Position numbers and translations under genes: made by a program
The notes under the pieces: model-generated
The model's input: only the letters and a program-made list of their open reading frames with translations
Databases searched by the model: none
Told to the model about the DNA's origin: nothing
Source: Phenylobacterium sp.
GTDB taxonomy: Bacteria > Pseudomonadota > Alphaproteobacteria > Caulobacterales > Caulobacteraceae
Length of the DNA: 38,656 nt
Direction of reading: 5' to 3'
Assembly (NCBI RefSeq): GCF_030645195.1
Contig: NZ_JAUSLW010000047.1
Coordinates: 1 to 38,656 of the forward strand
Shown: positions 1 to 8,375 of the stretch, piece after piece
Layout: each line of letters begins with the position of its first letter
Position numbering within the stretch: position 1 is the stretch's first letter

Positions 1-510
<510 letters not shown>

Positions 511-601
511 AGCTGTTGGACCAGGCGGCGGGCAAGTCCCGTCGCCTGGTCACACCTTGTTGAAACCCCCCCACCAACGAAGTCCGGTTAAGTGCGCGCC
601 A

Positions 602-1294
602 ATGCGAAACGTCGCGCTTTTCAGTCTGCTGGTCGCCGCCCTGCCGCTCGCCGCGCAGGCCAGGCCGCCGGTGGTGGTCGAACTCTACACCGCCCAGGGG
701 TGCGCCTCCTGCGGCGAGGCGAACGCCTATGTCGACAAGCTGGCCGACAAGCCCGGCGTGCTCGTCCTGACCTTCCCCGTCGACTACTGGGACTATCTCG
801 GCTGGGCCGACACCTTCGCCAAACCCGAATTCGCCGAGCGCCAGAAGGCCTATGTGGCCCGCCTGGACCTGCGGGAACCCTATACCCCCCAGGTGGTGGT
901 CGACGGCCGCGCCCAGGCGGGCGGCCTGCAGACCGACAAGATCGACAAGCTGGTAGCCGACGCCGCCCAGGCCGCGCGCCGCGCGCCCGACATGGCCTTC
1001 ATCGGCCAGCGCCGGGTGGATGTCGGCTTCGGGACCCCGCCGCGCGGTGGGGCCGAGGTCTGGCTGATCCGCTATGATCCGCGCGAGCAGGACGTGACCG
1101 TCCGCAAGGGCGACAACCGGGGCCAGACCGTGCCGCACAGGAATGTGGTGGTGCAGATCAAGCGCCTGGGCCCCTGGCGGGGCCGTCCCACCGCCTACCG
1201 CCTGCCCCAGGCGCCCGCCGAGGGCCTGGCGACGGCCGTCATCGTCCAGGCCGCCCATGGTGGTCGTGTGCTGGCTGCAGTCCGCAGGGACTGA
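602..1294 (+). CDS. Secreted DUF1223 thioredoxin-like protein
   Basis: 230 residues. The N-terminus (residues 1-20) is a clear signal peptide ending AAQARP, so the protein is probably periplasmic. The mature part begins VVVELYTAQGCASCGEA with a CxxC pair at residues 34 and 37, followed by the FPVDYWDYLGWADTFA block typical of DUF1223. The family has a thioredoxin-like fold and its function is not established; the CxxC suggests a redox role, which is inference. The ATG at 602 is preferred over an upstream TTG at 557 because it puts the signal peptide at the N-terminus. The gene stands alone, with a strong hairpin about 20 bases after the stop. Confidence 0.85.
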   Translation: MRNVALFSLLVAALPLAAQARPPVVVELYTAQGCASCGEANAYVDKLADKPGVLVLTFPVDYWDYLGWADTFAKPEFAERQKAYVARLDLREPYTPQVVVDGRAQAGGLQTDKIDKLVADAAQAARRAPDMAFIGQRRVDVGFGTPPRGGAEVWLIRYDPREQDVTVRKGDNRGQTVPHRNVVVQIKRLGPWRGRPTAYRLPQAPAEGLATAVIVQAAHGGRVLAAVRRD

Positions 1295-1311
1295 ACTCGA
1301 TCTTCAGACAT

Positions 1312-1355
1312 GACGAAGCCCGCACGGCGGAGGGGGGGTACCGTGCGGGCTCGTC
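1312..1355 (+). terminator. Strong hairpin after the DUF1223 gene
   Basis: GACG plus AGCCCGCACGG (1312-1315, 1317-1327) pairs with CCGTGCGGGCT plus CGTC (1341-1355), giving a 15-bp stem with one bulged A and a 13-base G-rich loop. There is no T-run on either side, so it is either a non-canonical terminator or part of a structured RNA. Position just after the stop at 1294 favours a transcript-end role. Confidence 0.5.
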
Positions 1356-1636
1356 TTGGGCTCAGTCTTGGAGAGAGCTAGGTGTCGGCTGGCCGAAGCC
1401 CGCGATCCAGGGGGGCTGGGGGGGCTGTTCAGGATCCGGGACCAGCGAGGTTCCGACCAACCGACAGTGACTTTATCGCTGGCGCATCAGGCGGCGGGTG
1501 GGCCGGATTAAGGTCTTTTCACGGCGCAAGGTTACGGTTGTTTTAGAATGGCCCGGGGCGTTGCAGCCGGGACACGCCCGCCCGGTCGGCGGGGCATTTG
1601 TCGAATGGCGCAGATTGGGTCTAACCTCACCCTCGC
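1356..1636. other. Intergenic stretch without a convincing gene
   Basis: About 280 bases between the hairpin and the DUF2794 gene. It holds a second hairpin, CCAGCGA (1442-1448) with TCGCTGG (1476-1482), and then a locally less GC-rich tract at 1508-1550, which could hold the DUF2794 promoter. Reading frames that cross it lack a credible start or family match. With the 1312-1355 hairpin at one end, the region could encode a small RNA on either strand, but the sequence alone does not show this. Confidence 0.4.
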
Positions 1637-1972
1637 ATGGCGTTGGATCAGCCCCACCAGAGCCCTTCGACCGCGAGCGTTTTCTTCGAGCGCCGCGAGT
1701 TTCAGCGCATCCTCAACCTCTATGGCCGCATGGTCTCCGCCGGCGAATGGCGCGACTACGCCATCGACGCCCAGGCAGAGGCCTGCTCCTTCTCGGTGTT
1801 CCGCAAGGCCACCGAGGCGCCGCTCTATCGCATCGAGAAGCGTCCGGCCCTGGCCCAGCGCCAGGGGGCCTGGTCGGTGATCGGCCAGGGCGGGGTGATC
1901 CTCAAGCGCGGCCACGACCTGGAGCAGGTGCTGCGGGTCTTCGACAAGGGCCGCTTCAAGGTGGTGGACTGA
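1637..1972 (+). CDS. DUF2794 domain-containing protein
   Basis: 111 residues. The body, FFERREFQRILNLYGRMV, then WRDYAIDAQAEACSFSVFRK, then PLYRIEKRPALAQRQGAWSVIG, and a tail ending VLRVFDKGRFKVVD, is the pattern of DUF2794, a small cytoplasmic protein family found in alphaproteobacteria with no known function. No signal peptide or membrane segment. The ATG at 1637 is the only good start; a short variable N-terminus (residues 1-14) precedes the conserved part. It ends just before a bidirectional terminator shared with the convergent BI-1 gene. Confidence 0.85.
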   Translation: MALDQPHQSPSTASVFFERREFQRILNLYGRMVSAGEWRDYAIDAQAEACSFSVFRKATEAPLYRIEKRPALAQRQGAWSVIGQGGVILKRGHDLEQVLRVFDKGRFKVVD

Positions 1973-1999
1973 GGTCCGCTTGAATTGGGGGCAAACAAA

Positions 2000-2025
2000 A
2001 ACCCCGGCGGTTTCCCGCCGGGGTT
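2000..2025. terminator. Bidirectional terminator between DUF2794 and BI-1 genes
   Basis: Perfect 11-bp stem AACCCCGGCGG (2000-2010) and CCGCCGGGGTT (2015-2025) with a TTTC loop, preceded by AAAA (a T-run on the minus strand) and followed by TTCTC. It lies between two convergent genes and can serve both. Confidence 0.85.
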
Positions 2026-2050
2026 CTCGAAGATCGGTCCTGGTCGGGCC

Positions 2051-2794
2051 TTAGCGGCGGCTGCCGAACAGGGCGAGCAGGAACTGGAACATGTTGATGA
2101 AGTCCAGGTACAGCTGGAGCGCGCCGAAGTTGGTGGCCACGCTCATGGCCGACTCGTTCCCGCCCAGCTCGTAATAGGTCATCTTCAGGCGCTGGGTGTC
2201 ATAGGCCGTCAGACCCGCGAAGATCAGCAGGCCGATGACGTTGATCAGCAGCGCCATCACCGAGTTCTGCAGGAACATGTTGATCAGCATGGCGCCGATC
2301 AGGCCCCAGGCACCCATGATCAGGAAGCTGCCGAAGCCGGTCAGGTTCTTCTTGGTGGTGTAGCCCACCAGGGACAGGGCGCCGAAGGCCGTAGCCGTCA
2401 GCAGGAAGGTCGAGGCGATGGAGGCGCCGGTATAGCGCAGGACCAGCACGCCCATGGAGGCGCCGATCAGGCTGACGATCGCCCAATAGGTGATGCCGGC
2501 CGCCTTGGGGGTGACGTTCTTGGTGAAGGAGGAGAACAGGATGACCGCCAGAGGGGCGAAGGCCACCACCATGCCCAGGATCGAATAGCCCACGCGGCCG
2601 TTGGCCACGGTGAACATCAGATCGCGGACCGGGGCGAAGGATCCCGTCAGGTAGGCCAGGCCGGCGGACACCAAGAGGCCCACGGCCACTTTGTTGTAGA
2701 CGCCGAGCATGAAGCTGCGAAGTCCCGCGTCCACCGACATGTCGGCGCGATCCGCCGGGATCGTGCGAGCAGCGCCGCGGTTGAAGTCGCTCAT
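2051..2794 (-). CDS. Bax inhibitor-1 / YccA family membrane protein
   Basis: 247 residues with about seven hydrophobic segments from residue ~28 onward, for example VAVGLLVSAGLAYLTGSF and ILGMVVAFAPLAVILFSSF. The ending, LQLYLDFINMFQFLLALFGSRR, is the BI-1 family C-terminal signature, with the acidic residue in the last helix that forms the pH-sensing aspartyl pair in bacterial homologues. Family members are inner-membrane proteins proposed to be calcium-leak channels or FtsH-associated modulators (YccA); an ftsH gene lies elsewhere in this window. The ATG at 2794 (MSDFNRGAART) is chosen over an upstream in-frame start at 2869 because AAAGGG lies a suitable distance upstream and family N-termini are short. 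Precise role unknown. Confidence 0.9.
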   Translation of the reverse strand: MSDFNRGAARTIPADRADMSVDAGLRSFMLGVYNKVAVGLLVSAGLAYLTGSFAPVRDLMFTVANGRVGYSILGMVVAFAPLAVILFSSFTKNVTPKAAGITYWAIVSLIGASMGVLVLRYTGASIASTFLLTATAFGALSLVGYTTKKNLTGFGSFLIMGAWGLIGAMLINMFLQNSVMALLINVIGLLIFAGLTAYDTQRLKMTYYELGGNESAMSVATNFGALQLYLDFINMFQFLLALFGSRR

Positions 2795-2936
2795 CTGAGC
2801 ATAGCCCTTTGTTGCAACGCCCCAGGTGGGCGCACCACCGAATATCGGGTTCCGCGGCCTTAAGCGCAAGCGGGCGCCCGATTACGATTGCGTCAGGCGA
2901 TCTTGCCCTGGTCCGGAGGGGGTTTAGGCTGGGTCC

Positions 2937-3473
2937 ATGATCCGCCTGTTCGCCGCCGTCGCCGTCCCGCCCGAGCTGGGGGAGGGGCTGCAGCATCGCC
3001 AGGCCGGCCTGGCCGGCGCCAACTGGCGGCCGCTGGAGGCCTTCCACATCACCCTGCGGTTCTTCGGCGACGTGCGGGAGGACATGGCGCAGGATCTGCA
3101 CCTGGAGCTGGAGCGGGTCTCGGCCGAGCCCCTGACCCTGCAGCTCGAGGGGGTGGGCTCCTTCGGCGAGGGCCCGGAACTGCACGCCGTCTGGGCCGGG
3201 GTGGCCGAGAACCCGGCCCTGCGCCGCCTGTCCAAGGCCTGCGAGACCGCCGCCCGCCGCGCCGGTCTGACCCCCGACAGCCGCGCCTACCGCCCCCACG
3301 TGACCCTGGCCTATCTGCGGCGGCCCGATCCCGGCGACGTGGCCGCCTGGCTGGCGGCCAACGCCCTGCTGAAGTCGCCGCCCTTCCAGGTCAGCCACTT
3401 CGGACTCTATTCCAGCAAGCTGCTCAGCGGCGGGTCGCGCTATCAGCTCGAGCAGATCTACAGGCTGCGGTGA
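2937..3473 (+). CDS. thpR: RNA 2',3'-cyclic phosphodiesterase (2H phosphoesterase)
   Basis: 178 residues. It has the two HxTx motifs that define 2H phosphoesterases: HITL near residue 38, in AFHITLRFFGDV, and HVTL near residue 121, in YRPHVTLAYLRR. The start MIRLFAAVAVP and the spacing fit ThpR/LigT, which hydrolyse 2',3'-cyclic phosphate RNA ends to 2'-phosphate and were first seen as tRNA half ligases. Cytoplasmic and soluble. The gene is divergent from the BI-1 gene, with about 140 bases between them holding both promoters. No second gene follows in the same operon, since a repeat and a convergent gene come next. Confidence 0.93.
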   Translation: MIRLFAAVAVPPELGEGLQHRQAGLAGANWRPLEAFHITLRFFGDVREDMAQDLHLELERVSAEPLTLQLEGVGSFGEGPELHAVWAGVAENPALRRLSKACETAARRAGLTPDSRAYRPHVTLAYLRRPDPGDVAAWLAANALLKSPPFQVSHFGLYSSKLLSGGSRYQLEQIYRLR

Positions 3474-3479
3474 GAATTT

Positions 3480-3605
3480 CCTCCCCTGCGCAGCGGGGGA
3501 GGGGGACCATGCGCAGCATGGTGGAGGGGGCGAGACCGGGCGCGGAGCTTTCCGCCGCCCCTTCCACCACCCTTCGGGCGGTCCCCCTTCCCCGTAAACG
3601 GGGCA
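3480..3605. repeat. Composite intergenic inverted repeat
   Basis: Between the convergent thpR and DUF2237 genes. It holds a hairpin CTCCCC/GGGGGAG near 3481-3501, a second small one, CCATGCGCAGCATGG, at about 3507-3521, and a GGTGGAGGGGGC block answered by CCCCTTCCACCACC downstream. Similar modules occur at 25735-25885 and 38393-38442, so this is a dispersed repeat; it may end transcription from both sides. Confidence 0.7.
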
Positions 3606-3620
3606 GGAAAAGAGCAAGCC

Positions 3621-4004
3621 TCAGGCCTTGACCGCGTAGTCCTTGAGGATCCCCAGGGGGACGATGGCCAGGGTCTCCTCGTGGGGCGCCTCCAGCACCA
3701 GGTGCGGGGCCGCGCCGGCGTCCAGCGCCTCCTTCCAGCGCGGGGCGCAGAGGCACCAGCGATCGCCGGGCTTCAGGCCCGGGAAGGCGTAGTCGGGAAC
3801 CGGGGTGGAGAGGTCGTTGCCCATGGACTTCGAATAGGCCAGGAACTCGGCCGTCATCACCGCGCAGACGGTGTGGATGCCGGTGTCCTGCGGGCCGGTC
3901 TCGCAGCAGCCGTTGCGGAAGAAGCCGGTGACGGGATCGAGCGAGCAGCTCAGCAGCTCCCCGCCCAGCACGTTTTTTGCATCCTCATCGTATCGAATGG
4001 TCAT
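3621..4004 (-). CDS. DUF2237 family protein
   Basis: 127 residues. The sequence contains NVLGGELLSCSLDPVTGFFRNGCCETGPQDTG, then HTVCAVMTAEFLAYSKSMGNDLSTP, then PGLKPGDRWCLCAPRW, all hallmarks of DUF2237, a small soluble family with several conserved cysteines and unknown biochemical role. Five or more cysteines in a cytoplasmic-looking protein suggest metal binding, which is inference only. The ATG at 4004 is the natural start because the conserved region begins within 12 residues. It is divergent from the CoA-lyase gene, with 56 bases between the two starts, so the promoters must overlap. Confidence 0.85.
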   Translation of the reverse strand: MTIRYDEDAKNVLGGELLSCSLDPVTGFFRNGCCETGPQDTGIHTVCAVMTAEFLAYSKSMGNDLSTPVPDYAFPGLKPGDRWCLCAPRWKEALDAGAAPHLVLEAPHEETLAIVPLGILKDYAVKA

Positions 4005-4060
4005 GGCCCCATCCTAGCTCGTAAGAGGGGGCCCCGCCTAATTGAGAACGGAGCCCGCCC

Positions 4061-4912
4061 GTGATCGCCGCCCGGCCCCGCCGCAGCGTCCTCTACATGC
4101 CCGCCGCCAACGCCCGGGCCATCGAAAAGGCCCGCGACCTGGCCTGCGACGTGGTGATCCTCGACCTGGAGGACGCCGTCGCCCCCGACGCCAAGGACCT
4201 CGCCCGCGACCAGGCCGTCGCCGCGGTGACGGCCGGCGGTTTCGGCCGCCGTGAGGTGGTGATCCGCGTGAACGGCCTCGACACCCCCTGGGGCGCGGAC
4301 GACCTGGCCGCCGCGGCCGCCGTCCGGCCGGCCGCCATCCTGGCGCCCAAGGTCTCCAGCCCGGCCGATGCCGCCGCCTATGACAAGGGCCTCGAAGGCG
4401 ACACCCGCCTTTGGGTGATGATCGAGACCTGCGCCGCCCTCTTCGCCCTGGACGCCATCGCCGCCAGCCCGGGCCGCCTGGAGGCCCTGGTCATCGGGAC
4501 CAACGACCTGGCCAAGGAGATGCGCTGCCGGCTCACCGTCGAGCGCGCGCCCCTGGCCGGCCCCCTGTCCCTCAGCGTCGCCGCCGCCCGCGCCCACGGC
4601 CTGGCCATCCTGGACGGCGTCTTCAACGGCATCGACGACGACGAGGGCCTGGCCCGCCAGTGCGCGCAAGGGTCGGAGTTCGGCTTCGACGGCAAGACGC
4701 TCATCCATCCGCGCCAGATCGAGGCGGCCAATGCGGCCTTTTCTCCGGCCCCGGACGAGGTCCGTTGGGCGCGCATGATTGTCGAGGCCTTCGATTCGCC
4801 GGAAAACGCCGCTAAGGGCGTGCTTCGCGTCGAGGGACGCATGGTGGAGCGGTTGCATCTGGCGCAGGCGCAGCGTCTGATCGCTGTGGCCGAGGCCATC
4901 GCCGCGGCGTGA
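4061..4912 (+). CDS. CitE/HpcH-type CoA ester lyase
   Basis: 283 residues forming one TIM-barrel of the HpcH/HpaI aldolase-CitE family. Seen in order: RSVLYMPAANARAIEKA (residues ~8-24, CoA-binding loop), DVVILDLEDAVAP (metal-site region), VIRVNGLDTPWG with the conserved Arg, LWVMIETCAAL with the metal-ligand Glu, and VIGTNDLAKE. Such proteins cleave or hydrolyse malyl-CoA, methylmalyl-CoA or citramalyl-CoA; which substrate applies here cannot be told from sequence. No citrate lyase alpha or gamma partners are near, which argues against true citrate lyase. The stop overlaps the next gene's GTG by four bases, so the two are probably cotranscribed. Confidence 0.85.
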   Translation: MIAARPRRSVLYMPAANARAIEKARDLACDVVILDLEDAVAPDAKDLARDQAVAAVTAGGFGRREVVIRVNGLDTPWGADDLAAAAAVRPAAILAPKVSSPADAAAYDKGLEGDTRLWVMIETCAALFALDAIAASPGRLEALVIGTNDLAKEMRCRLTVERAPLAGPLSLSVAAARAHGLAILDGVFNGIDDDEGLARQCAQGSEFGFDGKTLIHPRQIEAANAAFSPAPDEVRWARMIVEAFDSPENAAKGVLRVEGRMVERLHLAQAQRLIAVAEAIAAA

Positions 4913-5751
4913 GGCAGGATTTGGAACCCAGGGGATCGAGAATTGCACGGGTCGCGGCGCTCCTGGCGACCGTGGCGCTGAGCGCGTCGCCGGCCTTCGC
5001 CCAGGAAGCCGACCCCATCGGCGCCCTGCTGGAGCAGGCCCAGACCCCGCCGCCCCCGGAGCCGGTCGCCCAGCCGCCTGCCCAGGCTCCCGCGGTCGAG
5101 ACCCCGCCGGCCTCGCCCCCGCCTTCGAGCTCGGCGCCGGTGAGCACCGCGCCGCCCCCCGCCGTCTATACGCCGCCGCCGGCCGCCTACACCCCGCCGC
5201 CGGCCGCCTACACCCCGCCGCCGGTCTACAACCGGCCGCCGGTCCAGGCGCCGCTGCCCTATGTGAACCCGCCCCCGACCTACGCACCCCCGACCTACGC
5301 ACCCCCGGCCTCGCGCCGTCCGCGGCTCACCGCCCCGGTCCATATCGACGAGATCGGCAAGACGCCGGAAGGCCCGCCCACCGCCACCGACCTGAACTAC
5401 GAGGCGCGCATGCGCTCGTCCTTCAACTCCGCCCAGGGGATGCAGGGGCCGCTGGACGGGGCCTGGACCCTGCGTTCGGGGGGTTCGGAACTCTATGACC
5501 TGCAGCTGGTGGACACCGGCAGCGGCAGCCTGGAGGGCGCCTGGCGCGATCCGCGCCGTCGCGGCGCGGTCGACGCCTCGGGCTTCATCGATTCCATCAG
5601 CCGGGTCGGCGGCCAGCTCACCATCCGCCTCACCCCCAGGCCGGGCGCCGCGCCCTCGATCATCATGCTGAGCGCCGGAAACGACGGCGGCTGGTCAGGC
5701 GAACTCAACGAGCGCGGCGAACACCGCTCGGTCACCCTGCGGCGGAACTGA
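4909..5751 (+). CDS. Exported proline-rich repeat protein, function unknown
   Basis: 280 residues starting at a GTG that overlaps the preceding stop (GTGA). Residues ~12-32 form a signal peptide ending SPAFAQEA. Residues ~43-145 are very rich in Pro, Ala and Tyr, with tandem TPPPAAY and PPTYA units encoded by near-exact 21-base and 15-base DNA repeats at about 5166-5230 and 5275-5305. The C-terminal ~110 residues (from about 165, MQGPLDGAWTLRSGGSELYD) look like a compact beta-rich domain with a GSLEGAWRDPRR motif. I recognise no named family. The architecture suggests a periplasmic domain on a long flexible tether. Coupling to the CoA lyase is translational and need not mean shared function. 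Confidence 0.8.
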   Translation: MRQDLEPRGSRIARVAALLATVALSASPAFAQEADPIGALLEQAQTPPPPEPVAQPPAQAPAVETPPASPPPSSSAPVSTAPPPAVYTPPPAAYTPPPAAYTPPPVYNRPPVQAPLPYVNPPPTYAPPTYAPPASRRPRLTAPVHIDEIGKTPEGPPTATDLNYEARMRSSFNSAQGMQGPLDGAWTLRSGGSELYDLQLVDTGSGSLEGAWRDPRRRGAVDASGFIDSISRVGGQLTIRLTPRPGAAPSIIMLSAGNDGGWSGELNERGEHRSVTLRRN

Positions 5752-5770
5752 GGGGGCCTGGGCGGCGCCG

Positions 5771-6190
5771 CTACAATCCCAGCGCCCGCCGCGCCGTCTC
5801 GATCGCATAGGCCGCGACATCGGCGGGATAGGGCTCGGCGGTCCCGAAGCCCCAGACCGGCCCCGGCCAGGCCGGATCGTCCCGCCGGCGGCCCACCACA
5901 TGGACGTGGAGCTGCGGCGTCACATTGCCCAGGGCCCCGACGTTCAGCTTCTCCACCGGCACGCCGAGCGCCTCCCCCAGCACCTGCAGGGCCCGGCCCG
6001 CGCGGACGATCTCCTCCATCAGCACCGCCCGGTCCCCCGCCGCCAGATCCTCCAGCTCCCGCAGGCGCTCGCCCCGGGGAATCAGCACCAGCCAGGGATA
6101 GCGCGCGTCGTCCTGCAGGCGGACCTGGCACAGGGGAAGGTCGCCGATCGCATGCGAGGTGGCGACGAAGGCGGGGTCGATCTCATCCAT
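5771..6190 (-). CDS. HIT family nucleotide-binding protein
   Basis: 139 residues with the histidine-triad signature near the C-terminus: NVTPQLHVHVVGR, in which the first triad His is Gln (Q93) while H95 and H97 remain. H95 aligns with the catalytic nucleophile of HIT hydrolases, so activity is expected to survive. Upstream, YPWLVLIPR and LNVGALGN match the family core. HIT enzymes hydrolyse dinucleoside polyphosphates or nucleotidyl conjugates in the cytoplasm; the substrate here is unknown. It converges on the proline-rich gene with 19 bases between stops and is divergent from mdh. Confidence 0.88.
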   Translation of the reverse strand: MDEIDPAFVATSHAIGDLPLCQVRLQDDARYPWLVLIPRGERLRELEDLAAGDRAVLMEEIVRAGRALQVLGEALGVPVEKLNVGALGNVTPQLHVHVVGRRRDDPAWPGPVWGFGTAEPYPADVAAYAIETARRALGL

Positions 6191-6330
6191 GCCGCAGGAT
6201 GACCACGCGTCCGCGCCGCGGCAAAGGGCCTAAACTCCGCGCGCGGCATTGCGGCAGGGCGGTGGTTTGAGCTACGGGGACCCCCGACCTGGCGTACCTG
6301 TCGTCCCGCCACAGCAATCGGAGCAGCTCC

Positions 6331-7320
6331 ATGACCACCAAGACCCCCATCCGCGTGGCGGTCACCGGCGCGGCCGGCAACATCGGCTACGCCCTCCTCT
6401 TCCGCATCGCCTCGGGCGAGATGTTCGGCAAGGACCAGCCGGTCATCCTGCAGCTGCTGGAAATCCCGGTCGAAGGCCCGCAGAAGGCGCTCAAGGGCGT
6501 GGCCATGGAGCTGGAGGACTGCGCCTTCCCGCTGCTGGCCGACATGGTGCTGACCGGCGAGGCCGAGGTGGCGTTTAAAGATGTCAATTGGGCCCTGCTG
6601 GTGGGCTCCAAGCCCCGCGGCCCCGGCATGGAGCGCGCCGACCTGCTGAAGGACAACGGCAAGATCTTCATCGCCCAGGGCAAGGCCATCGACGCCGTCG
6701 CCGCCGACAACGCCCGCGTCGCCGTGGTGGGCAATCCCTGCAACACCAACGTCATGATCGCCGCCAGCCAGGCCAAGCGCCTGCCGAAGGACCGCTTCAC
6801 CGCCATGGTGCGGCTGGACGAGAATCGCGGCCGCGCCCAGCTGGCCAAGAAGGCCGGGGTCTCGATCAACGAGGTCAGCGACCTGTTCATCTACGGCAAC
6901 CACAGCCCCACCATGTTCGCCGACTTCACCCACGCCAAGATCGGCGGCAAGGACGCCGCGTCCGTGATCGGCGACGAAGCCTGGCTGAAGACCGAGTTCC
7001 TGCCCACCGTCGGCAAGCGCGGCGCGGCCATCATCGAAGCCCGCGGCCTGTCCTCGGCCGCCTCGGCCGCCAACGCCCTGATCGACCACGTCCGCGACCT
7101 GAACACGGTCGGCGCCATCCACTCCGCCGCCGTCAACAGCGAGGGCCGCTACGGCTTCGCGCAAGGCGTCTGGGCCGGGATGCCGGTGAAGACCACCGCG
7201 CCGGGCGCCTACGAGGTGATCACCAGCTACGAGATGGACGACTTCGCCAAGAGCAAGATCGCGCTCACCAACGAGGAACTGGTGGGCGAACGTGACACCG
7301 TGAAGGATATGCTTGGCTGA
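6331..7320 (+). CDS. mdh: Malate dehydrogenase, type 2 (cytosolic-like) family
   Basis: 329 residues. The N-terminal Rossmann motif [19 protein letters not shown] has GxxGxxG at residues 13-19 and is typical of the type-2/cytosolic MDH group, not of the GAGMIGG type-3 group common in alphaproteobacteria. Active-site elements are present: [12 protein letters not shown] (substrate-binding arginines), [22 protein letters not shown], and the catalytic-His motif [11 protein letters not shown]. It oxidises malate to oxaloacetate with NAD. The ATG at 6331 follows AGCAGCTCC; the SD is weak. A rho-independent-like terminator follows, inside the end of the convergent gene. It lies about 3.2 kb before sucC, not directly next to it. 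Confidence 0.95.
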   Translation: MTTKTPIRVAVTGAAGNIGYALLFRIASGEMFGKDQPVILQLLEIPVEGPQKALKGVAMELEDCAFPLLADMVLTGEAEVAFKDVNWALLVGSKPRGPGMERADLLKDNGKIFIAQGKAIDAVAADNARVAVVGNPCNTNVMIAASQAKRLPKDRFTAMVRLDENRGRAQLAKKAGVSINEVSDLFIYGNHSPTMFADFTHAKIGGKDAASVIGDEAWLKTEFLPTVGKRGAAIIEARGLSSAASAANALIDHVRDLNTVGAIHSAAVNSEGRYGFAQGVWAGMPVKTTAPGAYEVITSYEMDDFAKSKIALTNEELVGERDTVKDMLG

Positions 7321-7328
7321 ACCGGGTT

Positions 7329-8039
7329 TCAGCCCACGTGCGAGGCTGAGATTTCCGAGACCAGGACCCCGCTCGGCGCAGGCCGGGCGGGGTTTTCCTT
7401 GGGCGTCAGCTGGGCGATGCGCGCCTCGTACAGGCTGGCCAGGGCCTCGGGGGAGGTCTTGGCGGCGGCTTCGCGGGCGGCAAGCCAGCGGGCCTGGTCG
7501 CGGGCCAGGGCCGGATAGGCCACCCCCGAGGACATCGCGCCGCGATAGGCCTGGGCCATCCGCCGGTCGGCCTGCGCCAGGGCCGGGTCCACACAGACCA
7601 TCTGGTCGGCCAGGGTCCGGGCCGTGCGGCAGTCGAAGCTGGGCGCCTCGACATAGGCGGCGTCGATCACCTCCCCGGTCGCCGCGACGGCGGGGTCGGC
7701 GGGGGAGACCCCGACATCCATCAGGCTGGTGGGGCGCGCGATCGTCTCCTCGGGCTTGGCCAGCACGATGCGGACCTGCTGCGGCGCCGGCGCCGCGGCG
7801 ACCGGGCGGGGGGCGGCCTGGCGCAGGGCCGAGGCCGCGGCGCGGCGATCGACATCGGCCCGCAGCCAGAGGCCGAGGCCCATGCCCATCACGCAGGCCA
7901 CGCTGACCGCCGCGGAGATGTGGACCGGATTGATCTGTAGGTGGGGGTGGGCGGTTTCGGCTTCGATCGGCCGGAAGATCATCGGGGTTTCGTGGAACTC
8001 CGGCGCGCGTTGGCGAAGGAGGCTAAGGGGGGAAAACAT
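7329..8039 (-). CDS. LprI-like (DUF1311) domain membrane-anchored protein
   Basis: 236 residues. After a short cytoplasmic N-terminus there is one membrane segment (about residues 27-46), then a Pro/Ala-rich linker, then a C-terminal domain starting SFDCRTARTLADQMVCVDP with two cysteines, followed by AQADRRMAQAYRGAM, ARDQARWLAAR and SLYEARIAQL. This is the lysozyme-inhibitor LprI-like / DUF1311 pattern, usually periplasmic. A role in lysozyme resistance is known only for a mycobacterial member and should not be assumed here. The ATG at 8039 is preferred over a longer start at 8132 because AGGACG lies at good SD distance. A matching C-terminal fragment lies just upstream (8217-8324). Confidence 0.8.
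   Translation of the reverse strand: MFSPLSLLRQRAPEFHETPMIFRPIEAETAHPHLQINPVHISAAVSVACVMGMGLGLWLRADVDRRAAASALRQAAPRPVAAAPAPQQVRIVLAKPEETIARPTSLMDVGVSPADPAVAATGEVIDAAYVEAPSFDCRTARTLADQMVCVDPALAQADRRMAQAYRGAMSSGVAYPALARDQARWLAAREAAAKTSPEALASLYEARIAQLTPKENPARPAPSGVLVSEISASHVG
7366..7396 (+). terminator. mdh terminator inside the convergent gene
   Basis: ACCCCGCTCGGC (7366-7377) pairs with GCCGGGCGGGGT (7382-7393), 12 bp with one T-G pair and a four-base loop, followed by TTTT. It sits 46 bases after the mdh stop but within the 3' end of the minus-strand LprI-like coding sequence. Confidence 0.75.
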
Positions 8040-8216
8040 GGTGAACGTCCTGGCGTATTCTTTGGTCCGCCGCGGTCGCCCCGGATTGTCCCCGATGTGC
8101 GCCCGCCCTCTCGAACCGACGCCGATACCCATATTGGGGTTAACCTGAATTGTGGCTGAACGGCGCCGTTAATTTCGCGTCTGGATAGAACGTCCTTCAA
8201 CCCAGGGGGGAGGGCC

Positions 8217-8324
8217 TTAGCGATCCTCCGCCGCCAGGGACACCTCGTCGTCCAGCTCCTGGATCCGCTGGTCATAGAGGTCGCTCACCGCCTCGGGCGC
8301 CTGAACCGCGACTGAACCGGCCAT
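8217..8324 (-). pseudogene. Remnant of an LprI-like domain C-terminus
   Basis: An open stretch of about 35 codons reads APEAVSDLYDQRIQELDDEV and ends in TAA. It parallels the C-terminal SPEALASLYEARIAQL of the complete LprI-like gene directly downstream on the same strand (7329-8039). No upstream domain with the expected cysteines is in frame; the frame instead runs into antisense of the GNAT gene. I infer a decayed duplicate, or a fragment left when the neighbouring GNAT/LytTR segment was inserted. It could also be a real very short protein starting at ATG 8324, but that is less likely. Confidence 0.5.
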
Positions 8325-8375
8325 TGCGAAGCTCGCCCGCCTGCCGGTATGTCGGGCTCCGCAAAGGAGGCGCCC

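Noticed and set aside
5771..6190. HIT protein as inactive because the first triad His is Gln
   Set aside because: The nucleophile position H95 and the last His H97 are intact; Gln at the first position occurs in active bacterial subfamilies.
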